This document shows positions 54,412 to 64,000 of a DNA stretch of 64,000 bases, in pieces (position 1 is the first letter of the stretch; the number at the start of each line of letters is the position of its first letter). The notes under the pieces were generated by a model, which worked only from the letters and a program-made list of their open reading frames with translations, did no database searches and had not been told where the DNA came from. A program made the translations under genes and the position numbers. This DNA is from Niebla homalea. Taxonomy: Eukaryota; Ascomycota; Lecanoromycetes; Lecanorales; Ramalinaceae. The stretch lies in contig JAHGAU010000002.1 in NCBI GenBank assembly GCA_019925105.1, positions 1,984,001 to 2,048,000 on the forward strand, given 5' to 3'.

Positions 54412-57400
54412 TCAGCCCTTGTTGCCGTCTTCGCCTGGGCTGCCCGTTGCCTCTGTTGCCTCTGGTGCCTCTGGTGCCTCTGGTGCCTCTGGTGCCTCCT
54501 CCGGGTTCCTGGAGTTGGCGTCAATCACGAACGGATGACCGGCCCATGGATTTGGACCAGATCCATTATCTGCCAATGGGCCACCATTGCTAAGGCTGCC
54601 TGGTAATGTCAACTCAGGAATGATAATCTCCTCCGACGACCTGTCGCCTGCTTTGATTGGAAACGTGGCGTTGTCAATGTACGGTGTTGCAGGGCCGGGT
54701 GTTGAACTTTTGCTCATCTGCGCTGAATAGAACATGTCAAGTGCTTCAACGTTATTGCAAAAGTCCGAGAAGTCATTGGTCAATTTCTCGGGTTCAGTTA
54801 TCGTCTCTTGACCGCTGATGCTGTTATGGGGTGTCTGACGAGATGCGCTGACCTTAGCCAGAAGGCTACGATTGGTTGAGCTTGATGTGGGTGGAATGTC
54901 AAGAGTGGCACGCAGCGGGGGCGATGCGAAGGGCGACTCTCGGGGTGAAAAGCGGCGTGTGAGCTCGTCCCCGCCCCGAAGCGGATTGGGTCGCCGATTC
55001 ACGGGGCTGCGGTCTGTATGTAGGTCTGCTTGATCTCCAAACGTTTTGTTGCGGACGCTGGAGCTTTTGTTATTGTACATGCGATTAGCTAGGAGCAAGA
55101 AGTGGCCTTCATCCGTGATTTGCGCCAGCACCAGACCTGATCGGTGGATATATTGTGGATAGCGGTAGCCCGGTCTTCCCCAGGAATAGCTGACATTCAC
55201 GTCAGACGGAAAATCCGAGGCTGCTTCGGCATCCAGTACAAAGCTGAACTGCTTGAGGAGTGCCTTCTGGTAATAATGTTTCTTGGGTGTATTCATCTGC
55301 AGCTGAACGCCCTTGTCATCTAGGAAGCTCGCCGGCTGTTCTCTGGGCGGCTCCCTGGCAAGCCTGATGAGATGTGGAGCACGAAAAGGGTGCATACTAC
55401 TGACGGAAGATGCCTCGCCAATCGGCACCTCTACAAGGCGTAGTCCGTAGCCCTCGCCGATCATAGCCCAGTGATTAACGGCATCTTGGATGAGCTTGGC
55501 CGTAGCATTCATCCATTCTAAACGGATGTGGTAGCAGTTGTCCGGGTTGTGTAGCCGATCATAGTGCAAGTTGACCAGCTCCTCCCGGTACGAAGCTTTA
55601 GGTCGATTGTGAGTAAGGTTGTAGATCAACGACTTCCCCAAGGCGACGCTGGGCTTTTGTTTTTTCGAGTCAACTCGATCGCTTTCGCCGTCTTGCAAAC
55701 CGATGACTGGAGAACTAGAACTCGACGCAGTATCCGCGAGCTCTGTCGGTGTCGCCTCCTTCATTGGTGTTGCTGGAACCGAAGCCTTGGCCCACCCAAA
55801 GAAACCTTTCGACTCCTGGCGTGGAGCGGAATATTCCTCGGAAATTTGGTAGAAGTATTGCCCGTCCCGAAAATCGTGCCGCTTTTCAACGTGTCTGAAT
55901 AGGCCATCGGAGAGCAACCCGTTACCAAGTTCGACAGCTTCTTCGCGGGTATGCACGTCCCTAAAGGTTTCAATAAGCCACGTTGTCAGCTCAGACCCTA
56001 TTAGACAATTGTGATGCAGCTTGAGATGCCACCGGCGATCCACGATCTGAACACCTTTAGGTCCTTGAATCCTTTCCGCCAAAATCTTGGTACTAAGGCC
56101 TGGCCGCTGCAGAAGGTCCGCTTCAGGCAACAGCTGGACAGGGGTTGAGGCTGGTTCACGGTCAACTGCATTGTTCAGCTCTTCAGCTACCACAGCGGAG
56201 GCATCCTTGGTAAAGTATTGAACATCCAGTGGATTGGCATCTTCATTGATTTTGGCGGCCTTTGTGAAGCGACGGTCCTCTGCAGATAAGTAACGACATT
56301 TCTGCCATAATTGCGTCAACTTCTTGATACCCTCCAAGCGGTCCTCTTCCGGCGTCAATCCTTTGGATCCACTGGCTCTGTGTGACTGCGCAGGGGCGAC
56401 CACTGGGATCAGGACAAACCGAGCTCGCCAAGGCCGCAATGCCTCTACATACTTCTCCGCTTGAGGCCTTTCATAGCCAGCTATGAAGGAATCAATGGCT
56501 TCCCAATTGAATGTGCCTCGCTGCGGCGCTGTGGAAATGGATTGATGTTCGTACGAATCGGAAAGCATGGAGCGAATGAGGGGAGTGTAATGAAAGTGAG
56601 CATCATGCTGGATGCTCCTGATATCGGCAGTCGAGTGCCTGTGGAGGATCTTGATCTCGATTCGGTCTTGAGCAGACCGCGTGAGACAATGAATCGTGCC
56701 GCCGCGAGTGAGGAGGACCTTTGACCCGGTTCGGGTAAGAATTCTTTCACTGAACACATCGAGATTTTCAAGTGAGGCATCGGCCATCGCACCAGCCACG
56801 TGTTCTCCGAGAACAATTTGAAAGCCGCGTGAAAGTCGAAAGGCGACGAGTTCGTTAGCCAAAGACCGCGGGTTGTCTGACAGGTCCATCTCCTCCGGCA
56901 GCGTCATGGTATACACTTTCTCTCGAAAATCCTCGGCCAATTGGTCCGACGTAGGGAAAATTTGGCTCGTGAGTGGAACAGCTGCCGGAGAAGTGAGCCC
57001 CTTCCACTTCATCTGGGATGCCTTCAATCGGCGTGGATAGATATGGTACCACCAGCCGAGAAGATCCGAAGATGCCACTTGAGTCTCTGATGGATTACAA
57101 GGGTTCAGGACTGTAAGCCACGGTGCAAGCACGGTTGGAGGAGATAGCGTAGGGAGATTAGGCCCGTATGTCTGCTCGATCTCGTGATCGCTTACCTGTC
57201 TGATGTGACGCATGGTAGCTTTATCTACTGTCCCATTCCTGATCGGGATGGGCCTGGATGTCTCTTGCTCTGAGCTGTCAGACATTGACTCTTCCTGCGA
57301 GCTCTCAAGAACACGGCTCATCGAGTGCTTAGAGGCTTCTGAAAGCCTGGACTGGTCTGCAGTATCTGCTATCATCGATCTTGAGGGGGTATGTTCGCTT

Positions 57401-59847
57401 GTAACAACTTCTTGCAGTCTTTTTCGCGGGTTTGCATCGCGTCCAACTGCAACTTCGGGGCTGGCTATTGCTGCGGCCGCCTTGGGAGCTCCTACTCCAA
57501 GTCCACGAAGACCAAAGCTTATTGAGCGCGGCGTCGCTTTTGGCTTCTTCATAGAGTCTTGGGAGCGCGTGGAGCTGCTCAAATTACTCCTATCAAGACT
57601 GCGATTGGCTGTTGGTGAGCGTTTGGCCAGTGTCACCGGATGGCGGAAGGGGAAGCTCTCGTCATTGGCTTCTTTGTCACGCTCTACGATAGCTTTGCTG
57701 GACGCTGCAATTGATTTGCGAGACTCTGCAATTTTGTTGGATGGCCGCCTCCGCTCATGTTCTACACTGGGCTTTTGAGGACGGAGAGGATGGCGAAATA
57801 CATTCTCATCGTGGTCGTCCATCCACTTCGCTGACATCTGCTTTCTATTGGGACGGTCCACAGGCAACAATGATGGTGATGTGTGAGGCCTTGGTGTCTG
57901 CGCTCCGGAGTGACCACCTGCAGAGCCCGGTGAGCCAAACGGCGAGTTGGTTAGGTTCAAAGTATTCAAGAGACCAAAGCGATGGCTTGATTGCCCTTTC
58001 AGCACGCCGAAGCCTTTTCCAGATTGTTGGACTATAGGAGGTATCGAAATGTCGCTGACGGCATTCTCATTTATGCCCATCATTTGCAGCTCGTACATGC
58101 GAATGCGAGACCGAAATGGCTTATGTTTTGGTAGCTCGCTTTGACCGCGAATATGGGATGGTCCCTCGCGGGCGCGTCTCGCCTTGCTAGAATCACTACC
58201 AGTCCCTGTCCAGAAAGACACATCAATCCAGTGGGGTATCCCATGACTCCACCGACTGTGACGATGAGCCTCATTCCGTACGGTACTGGAAGGAGAGACT
58301 CTTGTCACAGGCGTGCCAAAGTTCATTGTGTTTGAAAAGCCAGCAGTCGGAGTCCTGTTCATATCCAATGAGCCAGTCCCATTGTTGGCAGATGTCTGCT
58401 CCGTTTGTGGCTTGAACTTGAATAGTGGCACGGAGTGTAAGGGTAGCCGAGACAAGCACACAAGGTCAATACCCACCCCATTGTCCGTGAGATTCTCGGT
58501 CGAGGACAGCAGGAGATTGTAATCAACCTCGAAGACACCAGTACCCGGTGAGATCAAGACGATGGAGACTCCAGTCCGAAGGAGGTCTCGATCAATGTAG
58601 TCAGATGAAAATTGGGAGGTAGCTAGGTTGATGGCTTCGAGTACGTTTCCCTGAGACGCTGCACACGGGAGGCCAGCAATGATCTTATCGGGCATTGCTG
58701 CAGAAGCAGCCGACAAGCCAGAGCCAAGCGGAGCGTAATTGTCTGGGGTTGGCTTTATTAGGGAGACATCCCGCAGGAAGACTTGAAATTCCCTCTTCAA
58801 ACAATCCATGATAGCTGCGGACTCGATGCTGGCCATGTCGCTCACGACGACTCGGTAGAAATCTTTGGTATTCGTATCATCGGTATCAGCTGGGGGGCCA
58901 TGCCCACGCTCATGGAGCGGCGATTTGTTTAGGGAGCTTTTCTGATACTCCATTCGGGTAAACAGCACTATGCTAACAAGATGTCTGACCTGTGTCTGCT
59001 TCCACCGCCTGAACAATTCCGGGAGAAAGCCATTGACGACTTTGTCGAACATGATCTCCCCGGTACCTTCGGAATCGAATTCCCACATTTCTTTGGACAT
59101 CTGGATGAACAGGACATAGCGAGCGGACTCGCTACGAAAGACGGGCTTGGTCGAATGATGAAAAAGCGCAGAGCTGACCTTGGGAATCTTGTCGTCCCTA
59201 TTGACCTTGTCGTCTTTGATGAAGACATTTTTGACCAGAGCCTTTATAGTCCCCATGAATTCAATCTTCTGGCCGCGATAAACACATTTGCCAATGAGCT
59301 GACTCATGATTAGCCGCCACATGTCCGCACGAGCAAGATATTGGTCGCGGAAGATGAGTTCAACATGAGACGCTCTCTTGGTCGATTCATCTTCGGTAGA
59401 CACGAGGACTGTGCTGTTCTTGGAAAGACGGAGACCAAATGCGAGTGAGTGTGGGATGGATATCTGTAGGCTTGGTAGCTTGGAGGTCAGATCTGGAGGG
59501 GCACATTTGGCGAAGAACAGATAGGAGGTGTCTGTCACCGACTTGCTGGGCTTCAAGGAGGGTTGGCCATGGCTTGCATCAAAGGTCAATTGAGTCGATC
59601 CTGGTGACTCGGAAGTGATCTTCATGAGGCTTCCTGGTTCTGCAAGAACAGTGGGAAACATGCTCGGGTTGAGCAGCACGTCTGAAGAAGTTGCATTGTC
59701 ATGGATGGATAAAGTGTAGTATTGGCCTCGAGCTGCAGAAGCTAAGAGACTGAATTCATGATGCTCTTCGGCATCTCCATCTCGAGTGGTCCGGGGACCA
59801 GCTGAAGGTAGGGTCACATCTTGACGATGTCGAGGGAAGCCTGACAT
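54412..59847 (-). CDS. iml1: Iml1/DEPDC5, catalytic subunit of SEACIT (GATOR1)
   Basis: Single-exon frame, 1,811 residues, a normal length for fungal Iml1. The N-terminal region carries the family signature: LIFRDQYLARADMWRLI (about 164-180), KPVFRSESARYVLFIQMSKEMWEFD (about 234-258) and VVNGFLPELFRRWK (about 270-283). A DEP domain lies at about 1,255-1,335 (DRRWHLKLHHNCLIGSELTTWLIETF). The C-terminal domain contains YRYPQYIHRSGLVLAQITDEGHFLLLANR (about 1,558-1,587). With Npr2 and Npr3, Iml1 forms a GTPase-activating complex for Gtr1 (RagA/B) on the vacuole, switching TORC1 off on amino-acid starvation. Ser-rich disordered stretches (about 530-900) separate domains. Near the C-terminus is a tandem PEA repeat encoded by a 9-bp minisatellite. 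The gene is divergent from vcx1 and followed head-to-tail by the Lst4-like gene. Confidence 0.92.
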   Translation of the reverse strand: MSGFPRHRQDVTLPSAGPRTTRDGDAEEHHEFSLLASAARGQYYTLSIHDNATSSDVLLNPSMFPTVLAEPGSLMKITSESPGSTQLTFDASHGQPSLKPSKSVTDTSYLFFAKCAPPDLTSKLPSLQISIPHSLAFGLRLSKNSTVLVSTEDESTKRASHVELIFRDQYLARADMWRLIMSQLIGKCVYRGQKIEFMGTIKALVKNVFIKDDKVNRDDKIPKVSSALFHHSTKPVFRSESARYVLFIQMSKEMWEFDSEGTGEIMFDKVVNGFLPELFRRWKQTQVRHLVSIVLFTRMEYQKSSLNKSPLHERGHGPPADTDDTNTKDFYRVVVSDMASIESAAIMDCLKREFQVFLRDVSLIKPTPDNYAPLGSGLSAASAAMPDKIIAGLPCAASQGNVLEAINLATSQFSSDYIDRDLLRTGVSIVLISPGTGVFEVDYNLLLSSTENLTDNGVGIDLVCLSRLPLHSVPLFKFKPQTEQTSANNGTGSLDMNRTPTAGFSNTMNFGTPVTRVSPSSTVRNEAHRHSRWSHGIPHWIDVSFWTGTGSDSSKARRAREGPSHIRGQSELPKHKPFRSRIRMYELQMMGINENAVSDISIPPIVQQSGKGFGVLKGQSSHRFGLLNTLNLTNSPFGSPGSAGGHSGAQTPRPHTSPSLLPVDRPNRKQMSAKWMDDHDENVFRHPLRPQKPSVEHERRRPSNKIAESRKSIAASSKAIVERDKEANDESFPFRHPVTLAKRSPTANRSLDRSNLSSSTRSQDSMKKPKATPRSISFGLRGLGVGAPKAAAAIASPEVAVGRDANPRKRLQEVVTSEHTPSRSMIADTADQSRLSEASKHSMSRVLESSQEESMSDSSEQETSRPIPIRNGTVDKATMRHIRQVSDHEIEQTYGPNLPTLSPPTVLAPWLTVLNPCNPSETQVASSDLLGWWYHIYPRRLKASQMKWKGLTSPAAVPLTSQIFPTSDQLAEDFREKVYTMTLPEEMDLSDNPRSLANELVAFRLSRGFQIVLGEHVAGAMADASLENLDVFSERILTRTGSKVLLTRGGTIHCLTRSAQDRIEIKILHRHSTADIRSIQHDAHFHYTPLIRSMLSDSYEHQSISTAPQRGTFNWEAIDSFIAGYERPQAEKYVEALRPWRARFVLIPVVAPAQSHRASGSKGLTPEEDRLEGIKKLTQLWQKCRYLSAEDRRFTKAAKINEDANPLDVQYFTKDASAVVAEELNNAVDREPASTPVQLLPEADLLQRPGLSTKILAERIQGPKGVQIVDRRWHLKLHHNCLIGSELTTWLIETFRDVHTREEAVELGNGLLSDGLFRHVEKRHDFRDGQYFYQISEEYSAPRQESKGFFGWAKASVPATPMKEATPTELADTASSSSSPVIGLQDGESDRVDSKKQKPSVALGKSLIYNLTHNRPKASYREELVNLHYDRLHNPDNCYHIRLEWMNATAKLIQDAVNHWAMIGEGYGLRLVEVPIGEASSVSSMHPFRAPHLIRLAREPPREQPASFLDDKGVQLQMNTPKKHYYQKALLKQFSFVLDAEAASDFPSDVNVSYSWGRPGYRYPQYIHRSGLVLAQITDEGHFLLLANRMYNNKSSSVRNKTFGDQADLHTDRSPVNRRPNPLRGGDELTRRFSPRESPFASPPLRATLDIPPTSSSTNRSLLAKVSASRQTPHNSISGQETITEPEKLTNDFSDFCNNVEALDMFYSAQMSKSSTPGPATPYIDNATFPIKAGDRSSEEIIIPELTLPGSLSNGGPLADNGSGPNPWAGHPFVIDANSRNPEEAPEAPEAPEAPEATEATGSPGEDGNKG
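54450..54500. repeat. 9-bp coding minisatellite in iml1
   Basis: Tandem units TGGTGCCTC on the plus strand encode a C-terminal run of Pro-Glu-Ala and Thr-Glu-Ala triplets (about residues 1,784-1,802 of Iml1). Because the unit is a multiple of three, copy-number change keeps the frame. Confidence 0.88.
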
Positions 59848-61052
59848 GTCTCATACCAGAAAGCGGTCTATATGTCTAGGTCGGCGATAGCACCAGGGAT
59901 GGACTTGATAGCTGGGAGAGCTTCATTGACATTCATGTATCGGCGAATGCCGCAAGGGTAGTCATCAATGACCCTGGAGGAGGCGATAGCAAATGCTATG
60001 CACCAGCATGGGTCAAGCAGAAGGTATACTCATCCCCATAAAATTCAATGGCAATGGGATTAGGCTGCCGGCGGTGTTCCATCCGAATTCCTAGGAATGT
60101 CTGTCACAACTGTCATCTTCGCACAGATGTCCAATCTTGGGTATCAAGCCACCTCATGCCAAGTGGCTGATGCCTTTAGCGCCCCATAAGCCGGTCCCTC
60201 GCAAACGAGGGATATCTCAGCACGACTCCACCTAGTTTTAGACCGAGACAGAAGTACGTAGCTCGTAAATCCTGATTCATCAACTTAAAAACCGGGGTCT
60301 AGGGGTTTCCCCTGTTTTTCTCCCTAAACTAGTGAAATCTTACAGGGTACAAGCACTGATGCAGTGATGCTTATGCTTATCAAGGCTTTTCAATATTGTA
60401 ATTGGATACGCTTGACTTAGCGAGTCCTATAAGCTCGCGCTTTGAACTCTTGTTTGAGGCCGCCAATGAGGCAGAGGACAGCAAAACATCCACTTCACCA
60501 CATTTTAGCAGCGATCCTCTTGATTGTTGACGGAGTACTACTGTACTACGGAGTAGAAGCCATCACCAAATCCAACCTTGGCAATGATCCGTCTGAAACT
60601 CTGAATACAGCATACTTTTGAACAGCAATCTACTCTCGTACACCAGCATCCTTAGCGCATTCCCGGTTTTATTCATCATTTCTGCTTCCCTTTACTGTAA
60701 ATATTCCTAGAGTAGTTCCATCCTTTCATCCACACGACAACTGTGAAACGTCACCGCCGCCGTCACCATCTGCGTCTGAATGCGCGCCACGCTTCCAACA
60801 GCAATTGTCATTCACTCTCAAACTACTGTTTCGGGTCCCGATTTGAAAACGCCTGGGCAACCAGTGCCGCCGGGCTTCCCCAAATCTCTCAGCTTGTCAG
60901 CCTTGAGTTTTTGCGCGCTTTGTTGAGGAAAGCTACCAGAACCGGCGAGCCGGCCATTGACCTTGTGATCCCCACCCTCCATCTTTCGGATACTACGTGA
61001 TCAACATTCACACTACCACATACGTACTACACCAGTAAGGCGCACTATCATC
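59848..61052. promoter_or_regulatory. divergent intergenic region between iml1 and vcx1
   Basis: This 1.2-kb spacer contains both promoters and leaders. An ACTACTGTACTACGGAGTAG near-palindrome sits at about 60,536-60,556. Pyrimidine-rich leader sequence precedes vcx1. A frame at 60,743-61,000 has no ATG start and is not counted as a gene. No RNA gene is recognised. Confidence 0.55.
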
Positions 61053-63287
61053 ATGGATCACAGCCTTAATCAATCATCTTTACCTGACCTCAAGGCCGCA
61101 GATCATTCCAACCCATCATCCTCTTTCTCCTCCAACATCATCCCAATGCGTAAGTTTTCGCATCGCCTCGCCCTCATGGCTCTTTGTTCAATACCTGACG
61201 GGATATGCTTTATAAAGATAGATACAAGTCAGCGGCCAAATGGGAAGCCAGGGGTGTCAATGACGATGTATCCTCCTACAATCCATTCGCTCTCCGACAC
61301 AAGAGGTTGAAGAGAGGGGACGAGGAAACTCCTACAGGCAGGATACAAACAAATCAGTCCGAAAATGTCATGGCTTCGCAGACGACCAAGAGCAGGCGAG
61401 ATCGCACCGCAGATGGATTGCGCGCCCCACATCATGCCAACACCGAGCCTTCCCCCTCGAGTCCCAGCTCTCCCGTGTCCCCTACAGACATAGGAACAAG
61501 GGGGTTAGAGACGAGCACCAAAGATATGGCATACGAGGGAGAGGAAAGGAATGAAAAGAGCCAGGATTCCAGTACTACTGAGACTTCTGGCACTTCTGGC
61601 ACTTCCGGGACTACTGGCACTACTGGCACTACTGGAACAAGTGACATTCTGGACGAGAAGCCTATGACGCCAACGACAGATGTATCCTCTGTAGACACCG
61701 TGGTGAAGAGACGAAAGCGTGATCTTTTCAAGCCGTCACGGTGGAAGCCGGATTCTTCGCAGCCGCAGGAGCCGAACAAGCATCGCCTTCTCTCCAAGGA
61801 TGAGCAGGAATTCAGCCCCGGGAGTCAGGTCCGCGCGACTGTCTTCAATTCGTGGATCAACATCCTCCTGATCTTTGTTCCGGTGGGCATTGCCGCAAAG
61901 TATGCAGGACTGGCCCCGGTCGCAATCTTCGTCCTCAACTTTATCGCTATCATTCCATTGGCTGCCATGCTGAGTTTTGCTACCGAGGAGCTCGCGCTCA
62001 GGGTTGGAGAGACATTGGGTGGTCTGTTGAATGCATCATTTGGGTAAGCAGACCCACCGAGTACATGCCCCTACAGCTGTCCCCATGGTGAGCTAACGGG
62101 GGCTCTAGGAATGCCGTAGAGCTCATTGTGTCCATCATCGCTCTTGTCCAGCATCAAGTCGACATCGTACAAGAGTCGTTGATTGGTAGTATGCTGTCCA
62201 ATCTCCTCCTGGTGTTGGGCATGTGCTTCTTCTTTGGTGGACTCAATCGTCCCAAGCAAAACTTCAATCGAACCGTTGCCAACACCGCTTCCAGCATTCT
62301 GGCTTTGGCAGTTGGGGCTTTGATCATCCCCTCGGCGTGGGAAACCTTTGCTCCAGTGCCGCCAGATGGAGGCAATGCTAAAAAGCAAAGCAACATGGTT
62401 GACTTCTCGCGCGGCGTGGCCATTCTACTGCTCATAGTCTATGGCTGCTACCTCCTGTTTCAACTCAAGACCCACGTCGAGTTGTACAACGAGCCCAGTG
62501 CAAAGGTGGAGAAACGGAAGAGAAAGTCCAAAACGGATGGCAAAAAGGAGGCAGGCGATTCGAGGAAGTCAATAGCTGCCATCGGAGCAGTAGCTGGTAT
62601 GAAAGGCCCTGGTGTGGCAGATGAAGTCGGGACTGTGGCTGGCCAGCAGGCTCAGGGTGAAGAAGACAGGGAGACACCAACGTTGAGCAAGCTTTCCGGG
62701 TTCTTGACTCTCGCCATTTCCACCGCTCTGGTGGGCGTCTGTGCAGAATCCATGGTTGGCAGCATTGACGCCATCACCGAAGGGGGCGCCATCTCGCGTA
62801 CCTTCGTGGGTCTGATTCTTCTGCCGATTGTTGGCAACGCAGCAGAGCATGCAACGGCCGTCACAGTTGCCTGCAAAGACAAAATGGACCTTGCAATTGG
62901 GGTTGCTATTGGCTCCAGCATCCAGATCGCTCTTCTCGTCATCCCTCTGTCTGTGGTCTTGGGCTGGATTCTGGGCAACGAAAATATGGATCTCTCATTC
63001 GACGACTTTCAAGTCATCGTCTTGTTTGTCACCATCCTGCTTGTCAGCTATCTGATCAATGACGGGGAATCTCACTGGTATGCATTAGCAATTGCTGCGC
63101 GGTTCATTTGGTGGCTAATACATTCTACAGGCTTGAGGGTGTGCTCCTCCAGACACTCTATATCATCATCGCTCTGGCAGCATGGTTCTACCCGGATAGT
63201 AAGCGTTTCTAGATACAGCTCACTCGCTTCCAGGGTGTTATACTGACCCATTGATCAGCTCCAGAGACGGAAGGGTCAGCATCATGA
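61053..63287 (+). CDS. vcx1: vacuolar Ca2+/H+ exchanger (Vcx1/CAX family)
   Basis: Five-exon model: 61,053-61,149, 61,218-62,043, 62,109-63,077, 63,131-63,198 and 63,259-63,287 (662 residues). Introns are 68, 65, 53 and 60 bp with GT..AG ends; CTGAC branch sites are visible in introns 1 and 4. The intron 1 acceptor could instead be at 61,232, five codons shorter. The cytosolic N-terminus (about 270 residues) is Ser/Thr-rich. Eleven or so membrane segments follow, with both CAX ion-selectivity repeats: ASFGNAVELIVSI at about 303-315 (interrupted by intron 2) and IVGNAAEHATAV at about 548-559. A basic/acidic loop (about 430-495) lies between halves. The protein moves Ca2+ into the vacuole against H+. 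Yeast Vcx1 is about 410 residues; this long N-terminus is usual for filamentous fungi. The last two small exons are inferred from splice signals. Confidence 0.88.
61580..61640 (+). repeat. 9-bp coding minisatellite in vcx1
   Basis: Tandem units of the ACTTCTGGC / ACTACTGGC type encode a (Thr-Ser/Thr-Gly)n run in the disordered N-terminus. About six units are seen. It resembles in style the 9-bp coding repeat at the end of the neighbouring iml1 gene. Confidence 0.85.
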
Positions 63288-64000
63288 CACCTGCGCGGGT
63301 GGCCTTTGTCTCAATTTGGACTCTTTGCACCATCCTCTCCCCTTCAACCTGCCTGAGACAACATCGGCCGCTTCTGGCTTCAGACCGCATATGGGATCCC
63401 TTCTATTCCGCATCATTTCGCCATTCAATCTGGGTCAACGAGGTCAACGAATTTACTTCTCCAATTCCTTCATACCCCGAACCCGGACTGACGAGTCTTG
63501 ACACGGGCTGCAAAATTACCAACTTTAATTCTTCCACACAAGATTCTGCCCCACGGCTGGCAAGGCGTTTCAGGCGCATCACCACCTTCAAAAATGGATC
63601 CATTCGTGGGGCATCTATCGTTACAGCCAGCTATACCGGTACATATATTGAGGATGAATCTCAAGAGTGACTGATACGCCAAGTTCGATCTGGATATGGC
63701 CTTCATTCCATGTCTTACCACTTACGGCCGTTGAGAACGAGAAGGGCTGGGGTTCGGACCCATGTACATACAAGACTGATCTTGCAATCTGGAGGCTTTT
63801 TGCTTTTCTTTAAAAAAATTTGCGAGACTGTACGGTTGGGGGCAAGGAATGAGCGTGCGACATCCTCGGGTTGGTTATTTTGTGTGTGGTCGTGCCTGTG
63901 ATAAAAAGCAATTTAAAACATGCCGTCACAAAGCTGCAACTCCTATGCTGCAAGCCACAATATTGGAACCTTGCTGATCGCATTCGGAGAGGGTACGTTG
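63288..64000. other. region downstream of vcx1, no supported gene
   Basis: This is normal-composition sequence after the vcx1 stop. An open stretch at 63,251-63,670 (139 codons, plus) overlaps the last vcx1 exon in another frame; it has a hydrophobic start but no family resemblance, so I treat it as chance or 3' untranslated sequence. Nothing else is recognisable before the window ends. Confidence 0.5.

Noticed and set aside
60743..61000. 85-codon frame upstream of vcx1
   Set aside because: It starts with GTG rather than ATG, has basic low-complexity sequence and no family resemblance; it is probably leader sequence.
63251..63670. 139-codon frame with a hydrophobic N-terminus
   Set aside because: It overlaps the last vcx1 intron and exon in a different frame and shows no conserved motif, so 3' untranslated sequence is more likely.

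Overview
The window looks like part of a filamentous ascomycete (Pezizomycotina) genome. Genes carry short 53-125 bp introns with GT..AG ends, several with a CTGAC-like branch site. There is a Zn2Cys6 transcription factor, and the left two thirds shows the footprint of repeat-induced point mutation (RIP), a process known only in fungi. I cannot name the species.

Layout. Bases 1 to about 41,425 are an AT-rich gene desert built from nested retroelements destroyed by RIP. CpA and TpG are almost gone while CpG is kept, and stop codons fill every frame. I can resolve: a full-length Ty3/gypsy element (family A, 1723-8635, 146-bp LTRs, GTTTT target duplication); a solo LTR (9725-9887, GTACC); a block with a second gypsy pol (family C, RT-RNase H junction near 15,000-15,190); a LINE-like element with AP endonuclease, reverse transcriptase and an (ATCA)n tail, split into 21,940-23,847 and 29,782-32,000 by a 5.9-kb composite insertion; a third gypsy pol (family D, about 32,010-37,700); a GC-rich LTR-like island (38,277-38,412); and a solo LTR (40,084-40,257, GTTAC). 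The composite insertion is the most unusual object. It is a partly palindromic hybrid of gypsy A pieces and a small non-coding LTR element (family B) that shares gypsy A's primer-binding site. It carries a perfect 23-bp hairpin at a junction where reverse transcriptase has been lost.

From about 41,425 to 64,000 the base composition is ordinary and genes are dense: a small conserved membrane protein of unknown function (+); a wax-synthase-like MBOAT acyltransferase (-); divergent from it a four-exon NirA/NIT-4-type nitrate regulator (+), the two sharing a promoter with a palindromic GATA pair; a 2.1-kb spacer full of simple repeats; then two head-to-tail genes (-) for an Lst4/FNIP-like protein and the Iml1/DEPDC5 subunit of SEACIT/GATOR1; and a five-exon Vcx1/CAX vacuolar Ca2+/H+ exchanger (+).

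The right-hand genes share a theme of nutrient and vacuole physiology. Lst4 (with Lst7) and Iml1 act on the Gtr/Rag GTPases that feed TORC1 at the vacuole, Vcx1 works in the same membrane, and NirA/NIT-4 controls nitrate use. Whether this neighbourhood matters functionally is inference.
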